The notes under the pieces are model-generated. The model made no database searches, was not told where the DNA came from, and worked only from the letters and a program-made list of their open reading frames with translations. From NCBI GenBank assembly GCA_013322215.1, contig JAAMEZ010000026.1:1-64000 (forward strand): a stretch of 64,000 nucleotides of DNA, written 5' to 3'. The translations under genes and the position numbers were made by a program. How positions within the stretch are numbered: position 1 is the first letter of the stretch; every line of letters begins with the position of its first letter. The DNA comes from Martinezella rhizogenes. Lineage in GTDB: Bacteria; Pseudomonadota; Alphaproteobacteria; Rhizobiales; Rhizobiaceae. This document shows, piece after piece, positions 1 to 8,614 of this stretch.

Positions 1-234
1 TGACCGGCGTCCGGAAAGCCCAGCAGTGCAAATGGCTCATTGAAGCCGTGTTGATTATTGAGGCTTCGGACGCGCGGATATCCATCTTGGCCACGGCATG
101 ACCGCGAGACCGAATACGTTGAAGCAGACTGTGCAGGAATCTAAAAATTCTACTTGCGAACAGGGCGGGCCATACGTTGCGGTGAGAGCTGACCGCTATC
201 CCGGACCATCCCATAATCAACAGACGATGGCGAA

Positions 235-613
235 ACCCGTTCGACTGGATCGTCGGCTATGGTGCTCAACGGCGCAATGAATGCGCACAGCGTTCCGAGC
301 CTACGTCGAACAGATTCTCGTGCCAACACTGATATCTGGCGACATCATTATGATGGACAACCTGCGTGCGCACAAAGCCGAAGGTGTGCGCCAGGCTATT
401 GAAGTGGCCAGTTGCCAGCTACTCTACCTCCCGCCCTATAGCCTAGACTCCAACCCCATCAAAAAGGCTTTCTCCAAGCTCAAAGCCCTCCTCCGAGCCA
501 TATCAAAGCGCACCGTCGAGGCACTGTGGGACACAGTCTGCGAGACCGTTGCGCTTTTCAAACCCCAAGAATGCGCCAACCACTTCACGGCGTACGGATA
601 TGACCTCGAGTAA
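235..613 (+). pseudogene. IS630-family transposase C-terminal relic
   Basis: This is the 3' part of a DDE transposase of the IS630 type. From 281 the reading frame gives a recognisable core: the IIMMDN strand carrying an acidic catalytic residue, then an LPPYSLDSNPI segment and a helical tail ending ECANHF-AYGYD. The preceding segment (about 235-290) continues the same protein in another frame, reading MVLNGAMN, so at least one frameshift separates the two. The usual NPIE motif reads NPIK, so the third catalytic acid is lost. No terminal inverted repeat was recognised. The copy is frameshifted, truncated and catalytically dead. Confidence 0.8.
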
Positions 614-630
614 AATGGACGCGCTTTAGG

Positions 631-669
631 CAGCAAAGCCGGGAGAGCGTCGCTCTCCCGGCTTTGCTG
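631..669. terminator. Perfect 19-bp hairpin downstream of ndvA
   Basis: Bases 631-649 and 651-669 are exact reverse complements around one central base, giving a very stable stem. It lies 18 bases beyond the ndvA stop and after the IS630 relic stop, so it may end transcription from either side. No strong T-tract follows on the ndvA strand, so intrinsic termination is likely but not certain. It could also be a palindrome left by the adjacent mobile element. Confidence 0.6.
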
Positions 670-687
670 CTGAGCCCCTTGCGAAGG

Positions 688-2457
688 TCAGGCGGCTTCG
701 TTTTCCGTTGCGTGTGCCTTGCGGACTTCCTCGTCCGTCAGGATGCCGCTGGCGCGCAGGAGGGCGGCGAAGCGACCGTTGCTCTGGCTGAGCTCGTTGA
801 AGCTGCCGTTCTCGATGATGCGGCCGTTGTCCAGGAAGAGGACCATGTCGGCCTCGCGGACCGTTGACAGGCGGTGCGCAATGATGAAGGTCGTGCGGTT
901 CTGGCGCAGGTTGTCGATCGCGGTCTTGACCCGGTTTTCGGTTTCGACGTCGAGCGCACTGGTCGCTTCGTCGAGCACGAGGATCGGCGCATCCTTGAGG
1001 ATGGCGCGGGCGATCGCGATACGCTGGCGTTCACCACCCGAGAGCTTGTTGCCACGCTCGCCGACGCGGGTATCGTAGCCGCCTTCGCGGGTTTCGATGA
1101 AGTCGTTGGCGGCGGCGGCCTGGGCGGCACGGATCATTTCTTCCTGCGTCGCGCCTTCGCGGCCGAGGCGGATGTTGTCGCTGATCGAGCGGTTCAACAA
1201 GCCGGCATCCTGGAAGACGGTGGCGATGAAGCGGCGCAGCGACTTGCGGGTCACCTTGGTGATGTCGTGACCGTCGACGAGGATCTGGCCCTTCTGCGGG
1301 TCGAAGACGCGCTGCAGCAGGTTGACGAGTGTCGTTTTGCCGGCGCCGGTCGGGCCGACGATAGCAACGGTCTGGCCTGCTTTCACCTTGAAGGAGATAT
1401 CGTGCAGGCCCTGCGAGGAGTTGGCGAAGCCGAAGGATACGTCGCGGAATTCCACTTCGCCCTTGACGTCCTTGATTTCGGCAAGACCGGCCGGCTCTTC
1501 GCGGTCGCGAACCGAATCTTCCAGCGTGTAGAAGTCCACGAGCTTGGCGCGCGCTTCGAAAATCTGGTTGGCGAAGTTGCGCAGCTGTTCCAGACGGCCG
1601 ATCAGCACGTTCGCAAAAGCGATGAAGGTGATCAGGGCACCGAGGCTGAGGCTGCCATCCTGGACGAGGACGGTGCCGATCATCAGGATCGCCATCATGG
1701 CGACGGTCGAGGCCGTGCGGTTCAGCGCGCCGGCAAGCGCCCACCAGTCAAGGACCGGATACTGGGCAGCGAGCAGGCGTTCGGTGAAGGACTTCAGCGC
1801 CTTGGTTTCAGCTTCGATACGGTTGTAGCTGTGCAGCACCGATACATTGCTGATCGAGTCGCTGACATGCGAGAAAACCGTGTTGTAGTGGCTTTCGACC
1901 GAGGTCTGGCCATCCTTCGTGCGGCTCATGACCAGACGGCCGATGATCCAGTAGAAGACGCCGAGCAGGACGAGGACTGCAGACAGGCGCAGGTCCATGG
2001 CCATGGCGGTCGGAACCATGATGACGAGCGCAACGGCGGTCGACAGATGGTTGCGCATGAATTCGAGCCACAGGCCGAACAACGCTTCGCAGGCGCGCAG
2101 AAGCGTGTTCAGCGCGCTCGCCGTGCCGCGCTGGCTATGCCAGGAGAGCGGCATCGAAATGATGCGGCCGAATGCTTCGGTGAGCAGGGAGGCGCGGCGG
2201 CCATGCGCAAGGCGGTCGGCCTCGCGGGACACCACGATGAAGGCGACAGCACTGAAGACGGCAAAACCGGCCCACAGCATCATGGTCGGTGTTACGGCTT
2301 CTTTCTTGGCAATGGCGTCGAAGATGCGGCCGAACAGAACCGGTTCATAGATGGTGGTCATCGCAAGCGCGATGTTTGCGATCACGACCATCCAAACGCG
2401 GTATCGATACGCGCCAAGATACTTCAGGGCTCTTGCATAGACTTTGAACAGTGACAC
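688..2457 (-). CDS. ndvA: Cyclic beta-1,2-glucan export ATP-binding/permease protein NdvA
   Basis: A half-size ABC exporter that moves cyclic beta-1,2-glucan from cytoplasm to periplasm, a function linked to osmotic adaptation and nodule invasion in rhizobia. The N-terminal half is a six-helix membrane domain and the C-terminal half an ATPase domain with Walker A GPTGAGKTT near residue 370, signature LSGGE near 473 and Walker B ILVLDE near 494. Near-continuous resemblance to rhizobial NdvA makes the call firm. I place the start at a GTG at 2457 (protein begins MSLFKVYAR as in known NdvA) because AGAGGG lies 8 bases upstream. An in-frame GTG at 2466 would add three residues but overlaps that site. 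It is transcribed away from expR. Confidence 0.95.
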   Translation of the reverse strand: MSLFKVYARALKYLGAYRYRVWMVVIANIALAMTTIYEPVLFGRIFDAIAKKEAVTPTMMLWAGFAVFSAVAFIVVSREADRLAHGRRASLLTEAFGRIISMPLSWHSQRGTASALNTLLRACEALFGLWLEFMRNHLSTAVALVIMVPTAMAMDLRLSAVLVLLGVFYWIIGRLVMSRTKDGQTSVESHYNTVFSHVSDSISNVSVLHSYNRIEAETKALKSFTERLLAAQYPVLDWWALAGALNRTASTVAMMAILMIGTVLVQDGSLSLGALITFIAFANVLIGRLEQLRNFANQIFEARAKLVDFYTLEDSVRDREEPAGLAEIKDVKGEVEFRDVSFGFANSSQGLHDISFKVKAGQTVAIVGPTGAGKTTLVNLLQRVFDPQKGQILVDGHDITKVTRKSLRRFIATVFQDAGLLNRSISDNIRLGREGATQEEMIRAAQAAAANDFIETREGGYDTRVGERGNKLSGGERQRIAIARAILKDAPILVLDEATSALDVETENRVKTAIDNLRQNRTTFIIAHRLSTVREADMVLFLDNGRIIENGSFNELSQSNGRFAALLRASGILTDEEVRKAHATENEAA

Positions 2458-2466
2458 GTCAGGCAC

Positions 2467-2834
2467 CCTCTGTGCATCAGCAAAACTCGGAATGCTGCGA
2501 CACTACAGATCGGTACCTGAACCGGCGATTAACGGAATCTGAAGCTGTTTTTTCAAGGGAATTTCGCGCGCAACGCGTGCTGTCACGGCGAGGTGCTATC
2601 GGTCGCCGCAGAAATGTGACAATTTGGGGACGACCCTGCCGCGGCATCATCCGTTACTATTAAGTCACGCCGAAGGCGGCCATTCAGGGTTGAATGGTAA
2701 AAAAATCGCCAAAGGCGTTCAATTTCCCGTCGGCCTGAGTATGTTGCCGGCGATTAAGCGCGCTATGGGGCCTGGCGAGCAAGGTGGCAACGCTCGTCCG
2801 CCGATAATTCAGGCTGCGAGGCCGAGGGGTAAAT
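2467..2834. other. Divergent ndvA/expR intergenic region
   Basis: This 368-base gap holds the promoters of the diverging ndvA and expR genes. GAGGGG at 2824-2829 is the ribosome site for the expR GTG start. I see no convincing small gene, and no LuxR-type dyad that I would defend. Confidence 0.5.
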
Positions 2835-3575
2835 GTGAATATCCATTCGCTAATACAATTGCTTGTGGTCATCGAAGAATGCAAGCGTACCAAGGATGTC
2901 GTGGCCGAGCTCGAGCTTGTGCTCCGTTCCTACAAATTCGATTTCTACGGTCTGCTGAGGCAGACGCGGCCGAATGTCGATATTGCCAGTTTCATGCTGG
3001 CAGGCCGCTGGCCCGATCAATGGCCGCTAACCTATGTCCGCAAGAGATACATGCTCGTCGATCCGGTTGCGCGCCATGCCGCCCGGGCGCAGCGCCCCTT
3101 CCGCTGGAGCGATGCCGTGGCTGCGCAGAAATCTGATCCGCTCCGGCGCCGGATGGAGCAGATGATGGCGGACGCCCGTGCCAACGGGCTGATCGACGGC
3201 TATATCTTTCCGATTCACGGACGAAGCGGTCTGCTTGGCAGCATGACGATGGGCGGGGAGGCGGTCGATCTATCCCCGACGGAGCTTTCGCTCTTCGATG
3301 CCGTGGCCAGAAAGGCCTTCTGGCGACTTCTGGAGCTGCGTGACGAAGCGCAATCGATCGAGGAGCAGGGAAAGGTCGATGTGAAACTGACCAAACGCGA
3401 GATGGAGGTGCTGAACCATCTGGCCGACGGCATGACGTCGATCGAGATCAGCCGGCTGCTGACGATCTCCAATCATACCGTCGACTGGTACATGAACAGC
3501 ATCCAGGACAAGCTGAAGGCCAGAAATCGGCAACACATCGTTGCCATCGCTTTCAGAAACGGACTTATTCCGTAA
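2835..3575 (+). CDS. expR: ExpR-type LuxR-family transcriptional regulator
   Basis: A 246-residue quorum-sensing regulator. Residues about 15-165 form an autoinducer-binding domain that includes the family's LAGRWPDQW and RWSDAV stretches. Residues about 178-240 form the LuxR helix-turn-helix (LTKREMEVLNHLADGMTS, then ISNHTVDWY). No luxI-type synthase gene lies nearby, so it is a LuxR solo in this window. Placement between ndvA and pyc matches what I remember of S. meliloti expR, which controls exopolysaccharide genes in response to long-chain acyl-homoserine lactones. The start is GTG with GAGGGG 5 bases upstream. The reading frame is intact. Ligand and targets are inferred from the family. 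Confidence 0.8.
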   Translation: MNIHSLIQLLVVIEECKRTKDVVAELELVLRSYKFDFYGLLRQTRPNVDIASFMLAGRWPDQWPLTYVRKRYMLVDPVARHAARAQRPFRWSDAVAAQKSDPLRRRMEQMMADARANGLIDGYIFPIHGRSGLLGSMTMGGEAVDLSPTELSLFDAVARKAFWRLLELRDEAQSIEEQGKVDVKLTKREMEVLNHLADGMTSIEISRLLTISNHTVDWYMNSIQDKLKARNRQHIVAIAFRNGLIP

Positions 3576-3691
3576 TGGCAACTATTTTGATGTCGGATGT
3601 CGCAGGAGAAATTGAACTTCCTGTGACAAGAAGTTAAGAATTCTCTTCGCGGGTGCAGCATTGCCCGTTTCGATGCCGTGAGGAGACAGCA

Positions 3692-6600
3692 TTGCCCATT
3701 TCCAAGATCCTGGTTGCCAACCGTTCCGAAATCGCCATCCGCGTATTCCGCGCCGCCAACGAGCTTGGCATAAAAACGGTGGCCATCTGGGCCGAGGAAG
3801 ACAAACTCGCGCTGCATCGCTTCAAGGCGGATGAGAGCTATCAGGTCGGCCGCGGTCCGCATCTTGCCCGCGATCTCGGGCCGATCGAGAGCTATCTGTC
3901 GATCGAGGAGATCATCCGCGTCGCCAAGCTTTCGGGCGCCGATGCCATTCATCCGGGCTATGGCCTGCTGTCGGAAAGCCCAGAATTCGTCGATGCCTGC
4001 GATGCCGCCGGCATCATCTTCATCGGCCCGCGCGCCGATACGATGCGCCAGCTCGGCAACAAGGTCGCCGCACGCAATCTCGCAATCTCGGTCGGCGTGC
4101 CCGTCGTGCCGGCAACCGAGCCTTTGCCTGAAGATATGACCGAAGTGGCCAAGATGGCGGCGGAGATCGGCTATCCGGTGATGCTCAAGGCTTCCTGGGG
4201 CGGCGGCGGGCGCGGCATGCGCGTCATCCGCTCCGAGGCCGATCTCGCCAAGGAAGTGACGGAAGCCAAGCGTGAGGCGAAGGCTGCCTTCGGCAAGGAC
4301 GAGGTCTATCTCGAAAAGCTCGTCGAGCGTGCCCGCCACGTCGAAAGCCAGATTCTCGGCGACACGCATGGGAATGTCGTGCATCTGTTCGAGCGCGACT
4401 GTTCGGTCCAGCGCCGTAACCAGAAGGTCGTCGAGCGCGCACCGGCCCCCTATCTCAGCGACGCGCAGCGTCAGGAGCTGGCCGCCTATTCGCTGAAGAT
4501 CGCCAAGGCGACGAATTATGTCGGCGCCGGCACCGTCGAATATCTGATGGATGCGGATACCGGCAAATTCTACTTCATCGAAGTCAATCCGCGCATCCAG
4601 GTCGAGCACACGGTGACCGAAGTCGTCACCGGCATCGATATCGTCAAGGCGCAGATCCATATTCTCGACGGCTTTGCCATCGGTACGCCGGAATCGGGCG
4701 TTCCGAAACAGGAAGACATCCGCCTCAACGGCCATGCCCTGCAATGCCGCGTAACAACGGAAGATCCGGAACATAACTTCATTCCGGATTACGGCCGCAT
4801 CACTGCCTATCGCTCGGCATCCGGCTTCGGCATCCGTCTCGACGGCGGCACCTCCTACACCGGTGCGATCATCACCCGTTATTACGATCCGCTGCTGGTG
4901 AAGGTGACGGCTTGGGCGCCGAACCCGCAGGAGGCGATCGCCCGCATGTACCGTGCGCTGCGCGAATTCCGTATTCGCGGCGTGGCGACGAACCTCACCT
5001 TCCTCGAAGCGATCATCACGCACGAGAAATTCCGCGACAACAGCTACACGACGCGCTTCATCGACTCGACGCCGGAACTGTTCCAGCAGGTCAAGCGCCA
5101 GGACCGCGCCACCAAGCTTCTGACCTATCTCGCTGACGTCACGGTCAACGGCCATCCGGAAACCCGCGGTCGTCCCGCGCCCTCGCCGAAGGTTGCCGAG
5201 CCGGTATTGCCCTATATCGACAGCAATATTCCCGACGGCACCAAGCAGCTGCTCGACAAGCTCGGCCCGCAGAAATTCGCCGAATGGATGCGCGGCGAAA
5301 AGCGCGTGCTGATGACCGACACGACGATGCGTGACGGCCACCAGTCGCTGCTGGCGACGCGCATGCGCACCTACGATATCGCCAGCGTCGCCGGCACCTA
5401 TGCGCGCGCCCTGCCGCAACTGCTGTCGCTGGAATGCTGGGGCGGCGCCACTTTCGACGTCTCCATGCGCTTCCTGACGGAAGATCCGTGGGAGCGCCTG
5501 GCGCTGATCCGCGAGGGCGCGCCGAATTTGCTGTTGCAGATGCTGCTGCGCGGCGCCAACGGTGTCGGCTATACCAACTATCCCGACAATGTCGTGAAAT
5601 ACTTCGTCCGCCAGGCGGCCAAGGGCGGCATCGACCTCTTCCGCGTCTTCGATTGCCTGAACTGGGTCGAGAACATGCGCGTGTCGATGGATGCCGTTGC
5701 CGAAGAGAACAAGCTCTGCGAGGCGGCGATCTGCTATACGGGCGATATCCTCAATTCCGCCCGCCCGAAATACGATCTGAAATATTATACCGATCTCGCC
5801 GTCGAGCTGGAAAAGGCCGGCGCCCATATCATCGCCCTGAAGGACATGGCGGGCCTCCTGAAGCCGGCGGCGGCCAAGGTGCTGTTCAAGGCGCTGCGAG
5901 AGGCGACCGGCCTGCCGATCCATTTCCATACGCATGACACGTCGGGCATTGCGGCCGCAACCGTGCTCGCTGCCGTCGACGCCGGCGTCGATGCGGTCGA
6001 TGCGGCCATGGATGCGCTGTCGGGCAATACCTCGCAGCCCTGCCTTGGCTCGATCGTCGAAGCCCTTAAAGGCTCCGAGCGCGATCCCGGCCTCGATCCC
6101 GAATGGATCCGCCGCATCTCCTTCTACTGGGAAGCCGTGCGCCACCAGTACGCCGCCTTCGAAAGCGATCTCAAGGGACCGGCCTCGGAAGTCTATCTGC
6201 ACGAAATGCCCGGCGGTCAGTTCACCAATCTCAAGGAACAGGCCCGTTCGCTGGGCCTGGAAACCCGCTGGCACCAGGTGGCGCAGGCCTATGCCGACGC
6301 CAACCAGATGTTTGGCGATATCGTCAAGGTGACGCCGTCCTCCAAGGTTGTCGGCGATATGGCGTTGATGATGGTGAGCCAGGATCTGACGGTTGCCGAT
6401 GTCGAAAACCCGGCCAAGGATATCGCTTTCCCGGATTCGGTCGTTTCCATGCTGAAGGGTGATCTCGGCCAGCCGCCGTCCGGATGGCCGGAGGCGCTGC
6501 AGAAGAAGGCGCTGAAGGGTGACAAGCCCTATGTCGTTCGCCCCGGCTCGCTGCTGGCTGAGGCCGATCTCGATGCGGAGCGTAAGGTCATCGAGACCAA

Positions 6601-7153
6601 GCTGGAGCGCAAGGTCGATGATTTCGAATTCGCCTCCTACCTGATGTATCCGAAGGTCTTCACCGACTATGCGCTGGCCGCCGACACCTATGGCCCGGTC
6701 TCGGTGCTGCCGACGCCCGCTTATTTCTACGGTCTGAAGGAAGGCGACGAGCTCTTTGCCGAGATCGAGAGGGGCAAGACGCTCGTCATCGTCAACCAGG
6801 CGATGACGGCGACCGATGAGAAGGGCATGGTAACGGTGTTCTTCGAGCTCAACGGCCAGCCGCGCCGCATCAAGGTGCCGGATCGCGCCCATGGCGCGTC
6901 TGGCAGTGCTATCCGCCGCAAGGCCGAGACCGGCAATGCCGCGCATGTCGGCGCACCGATGCCAGGCGTCATCTCCACGGTCTTCATCTCGCCCGGCCAG
7001 GCGATCAAGGCGGGCGACGTGCTCGTGTCCATCGAGGCCATGAAGATGGAAACGGCGCTGCACGCCGAAAAGGACGGCACGATCTCCGAGGTGCTGGTGC
7101 GCGCCGGCGACCAGATCGATGCCAAGGATCTGCTCGTCGTCTACGGCGCCTAA
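3692..7153 (+). CDS. pyc: Pyruvate carboxylase
   Basis: A biotin enzyme that makes oxaloacetate from pyruvate, bicarbonate and ATP, refilling the citric acid cycle. At 1153 residues it has the full single-chain layout: biotin carboxylase domain (about 1-460, with the SWGGGGRGMR ATP-binding loop and EVNPRIQVEHTVTE), carboxyltransferase domain starting near 537 (LMTDTTMRDGHQSLLATR), and a C-terminal biotinyl domain with the lysine in EAMKMET near residue 1118. The start is probably a TTG at 3692 preceded by AGGAG at 3681-3685, giving MPISKILVANRSE as in R. etli; an upstream in-frame ATG at 3653 has no comparable support. A clear terminator follows. Confidence 0.97.
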   Translation: MPISKILVANRSEIAIRVFRAANELGIKTVAIWAEEDKLALHRFKADESYQVGRGPHLARDLGPIESYLSIEEIIRVAKLSGADAIHPGYGLLSESPEFVDACDAAGIIFIGPRADTMRQLGNKVAARNLAISVGVPVVPATEPLPEDMTEVAKMAAEIGYPVMLKASWGGGGRGMRVIRSEADLAKEVTEAKREAKAAFGKDEVYLEKLVERARHVESQILGDTHGNVVHLFERDCSVQRRNQKVVERAPAPYLSDAQRQELAAYSLKIAKATNYVGAGTVEYLMDADTGKFYFIEVNPRIQVEHTVTEVVTGIDIVKAQIHILDGFAIGTPESGVPKQEDIRLNGHALQCRVTTEDPEHNFIPDYGRITAYRSASGFGIRLDGGTSYTGAIITRYYDPLLVKVTAWAPNPQEAIARMYRALREFRIRGVATNLTFLEAIITHEKFRDNSYTTRFIDSTPELFQQVKRQDRATKLLTYLADVTVNGHPETRGRPAPSPKVAEPVLPYIDSNIPDGTKQLLDKLGPQKFAEWMRGEKRVLMTDTTMRDGHQSLLATRMRTYDIASVAGTYARALPQLLSLECWGGATFDVSMRFLTEDPWERLALIREGAPNLLLQMLLRGANGVGYTNYPDNVVKYFVRQAAKGGIDLFRVFDCLNWVENMRVSMDAVAEENKLCEAAICYTGDILNSARPKYDLKYYTDLAVELEKAGAHIIALKDMAGLLKPAAAKVLFKALREATGLPIHFHTHDTSGIAAATVLAAVDAGVDAVDAAMDALSGNTSQPCLGSIVEALKGSERDPGLDPEWIRRISFYWEAVRHQYAAFESDLKGPASEVYLHEMPGGQFTNLKEQARSLGLETRWHQVAQAYADANQMFGDIVKVTPSSKVVGDMALMMVSQDLTVADVENPAKDIAFPDSVVSMLKGDLGQPPSGWPEALQKKALKGDKPYVVRPGSLLAEADLDAERKVIETKLERKVDDFEFASYLMYPKVFTDYALAADTYGPVSVLPTPAYFYGLKEGDELFAEIERGKTLVIVNQAMTATDEKGMVTVFFELNGQPRRIKVPDRAHGASGSAIRRKAETGNAAHVGAPMPGVISTVFISPGQAIKAGDVLVSIEAMKMETALHAEKDGTISEVLVRAGDQIDAKDLLVVYGA

Positions 7154-7170
7154 ACGTCCATAAAGATACG

Positions 7171-7203
7171 AAAGGGGCCGGCATCGATCCGGCCCTTTTT
7201 TGT
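7171..7203 (+). terminator. Rho-independent terminator of pyc
   Basis: A GC-rich stem (AAAGGGGCCGG pairing with CCGGCCCTTT around CATCGAT, with one bulge) is followed by a run of T, 20 bases after the pyc stop. Confidence 0.85.
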
Positions 7204-7229
7204 GAAGCTTTTCTGGCGGAGGCGCAGCC

Positions 7230-8051
7230 ATGACTGATCGTTCCCTGCATATCGGGCAATATGACGTTACCCTCCTGCTCGATGGCCTCTTCGAGGCGCC
7301 GGCGGATGTGTTGATCCACGCAGATGGCGATGCTGCAAGGCAGCAGGCGATCGCAACCTGGGGCAAGCCGACGCTTCAGGTGGATGTGAACTGCTTCCTC
7401 CTGCGCGGACCCTCCGGCGCCATTCTGGTCGATGCCGGCACGGGCACGTCCTGGGGGCCGAAATACGGCCATGCGCGTTCGGCATTGCATGAAGCGGGCG
7501 TTTCGCCGGATGAAATCCAGGCCGTTTTGCTCACCCATATCCATGGCGACCATGCTCTCGGCTTGCTCGATGGAGACAAGCCGTATTTCCCCTCTGCCGA
7601 TGTGTTCGTGCCGGAGCGTGACATTGCCTTTTTCACCGATCCGGTGGTGCGCGAGGCGATGCCGGAAGCGCGGCGGGGTGGCTTCAAGGCGGCCGAACAG
7701 CTGCAGAGCGTCTACGGGTCGCGCATAAGGCGGATCGGGGCTGGCGAAGTGCTGCCTGATATAGAGGTGCATCCGCTGCCGGGTCATACGCCCGGCCACA
7801 CTGGCTATCTGCTGCGCGGTGACGACGATTCTCTGCTGATCTGGGGCGATACTTTGCATCTGGGGGACCTGCAGCCGATCGATCCGAAGATCGGCCTCGC
7901 CTATGATCTCGATCCGGAGCAGGCGGTTAGAACCCGGCAGATGGCTTTGGAGGATGCTGCCCGCGAAGGTTGGATCGTCGCCGGCGGCCACATCACCGGC
8001 TTTGGGCGCGTAAAGCGGGAGCGGAAGGGCTACAGGATTTTGCCGGCGTGA
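7230..8051 (+). CDS. Metallo-beta-lactamase-fold hydrolase
   Basis: A 273-residue cytoplasmic MBL-fold enzyme with the zinc-binding motif HIHGDHALG near residue 107, further metal-ligand candidates in PLPGHTPGHTG near 187 and IWGDTLHLGD near 209, and a late histidine in VAGGHITGFG. The family includes lactonases, glyoxalase II and other thioester or phosphodiester hydrolases. Its arrangement resembles the AHL-lactonase-like subgroup, but substrate cannot be read from sequence. The ATG start follows GGCGGAGG. It is downstream of the pyc terminator and 97 bases before a GNAT gene, so the two may be cotranscribed. Confidence 0.85.
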   Translation: MTDRSLHIGQYDVTLLLDGLFEAPADVLIHADGDAARQQAIATWGKPTLQVDVNCFLLRGPSGAILVDAGTGTSWGPKYGHARSALHEAGVSPDEIQAVLLTHIHGDHALGLLDGDKPYFPSADVFVPERDIAFFTDPVVREAMPEARRGGFKAAEQLQSVYGSRIRRIGAGEVLPDIEVHPLPGHTPGHTGYLLRGDDDSLLIWGDTLHLGDLQPIDPKIGLAYDLDPEQAVRTRQMALEDAAREGWIVAGGHITGFGRVKRERKGYRILPA

Positions 8052-8148
8052 GACCGATGCCGGCAAGGAAATTGGCCATCTTGCGTGGTTCCACGAAGAC
8101 CGTGAGAAACGCCGCGAAAGACGTCTGGGTGCTATCGGAGGTGGAGGA

Positions 8149-8607
8149 GTGACGGAAGCGATTTCCTTGCGGGCGGCAACGGAGGCCGATGTCGACGCCA
8201 TCCGGGCGTTGACGCGTGAGGCTTACGGCAAATGGGTGCCCCTCATCGGCCGCGAACCGTTGCCGATGACGGCTGATTATGCCGAGGCCGTGCGCAAGCA
8301 TCGCATCGATCTCGTGGAGGTGGGTGGTGAGCTTGTGGCGTTGATCGAGATGGTGCCGGCTTCGGATCATCTGTTGATCGAGAACGTCGCAGTATCGCCG
8401 CGACATCAGGGACGGGGTATCGGCAGAAGACTGCTTGCCCATGCGGAGCAAGTCGCGGCAACGCTCGGCCTGAACGATATCAGGCTCTACACCAACAAGC
8501 GTTTTGCCGAGAATATGCAGCTCTATCTTAGGTGTGGCTATGCGATCGACCGCGAGGAGCCGCTGAAAGACGGCTTCCTCGTCCATATGAGCAAGAATAT
8601 CGGATAA
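8149..8607 (+). CDS. GNAT-family N-acetyltransferase
   Basis: A 152-residue acetyl-CoA-dependent acetyltransferase. The diagnostic acyl-CoA-binding loop, RHQGRGIGRRLL, sits near residues 84-95, preceded by the strand IENVAVSP. The C-terminus (LYTNKRFAENMQLYLRCGY) fits the family. Start is GTG after GGAGGTGGAG. It converges on the efflux gene, ending 7 bases from that gene's stop. Substrate unknown. Confidence 0.85.
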   Translation: MTEAISLRAATEADVDAIRALTREAYGKWVPLIGREPLPMTADYAEAVRKHRIDLVEVGGELVALIEMVPASDHLLIENVAVSPRHQGRGIGRRLLAHAEQVAATLGLNDIRLYTNKRFAENMQLYLRCGYAIDREEPLKDGFLVHMSKNIG

Positions 8608-8614
8608 GCCGCAA

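Noticed and set aside
874..2454. 526-codon plus-strand frame
   Set aside because: Antisense to ndvA, which is unambiguous.
3473..7366. 1297-codon open frame on the minus strand
   Set aside because: It is the antisense shadow of pyc in GC-rich DNA; its composition is low-quality Arg/Asp/His-rich text and no family is recognised.
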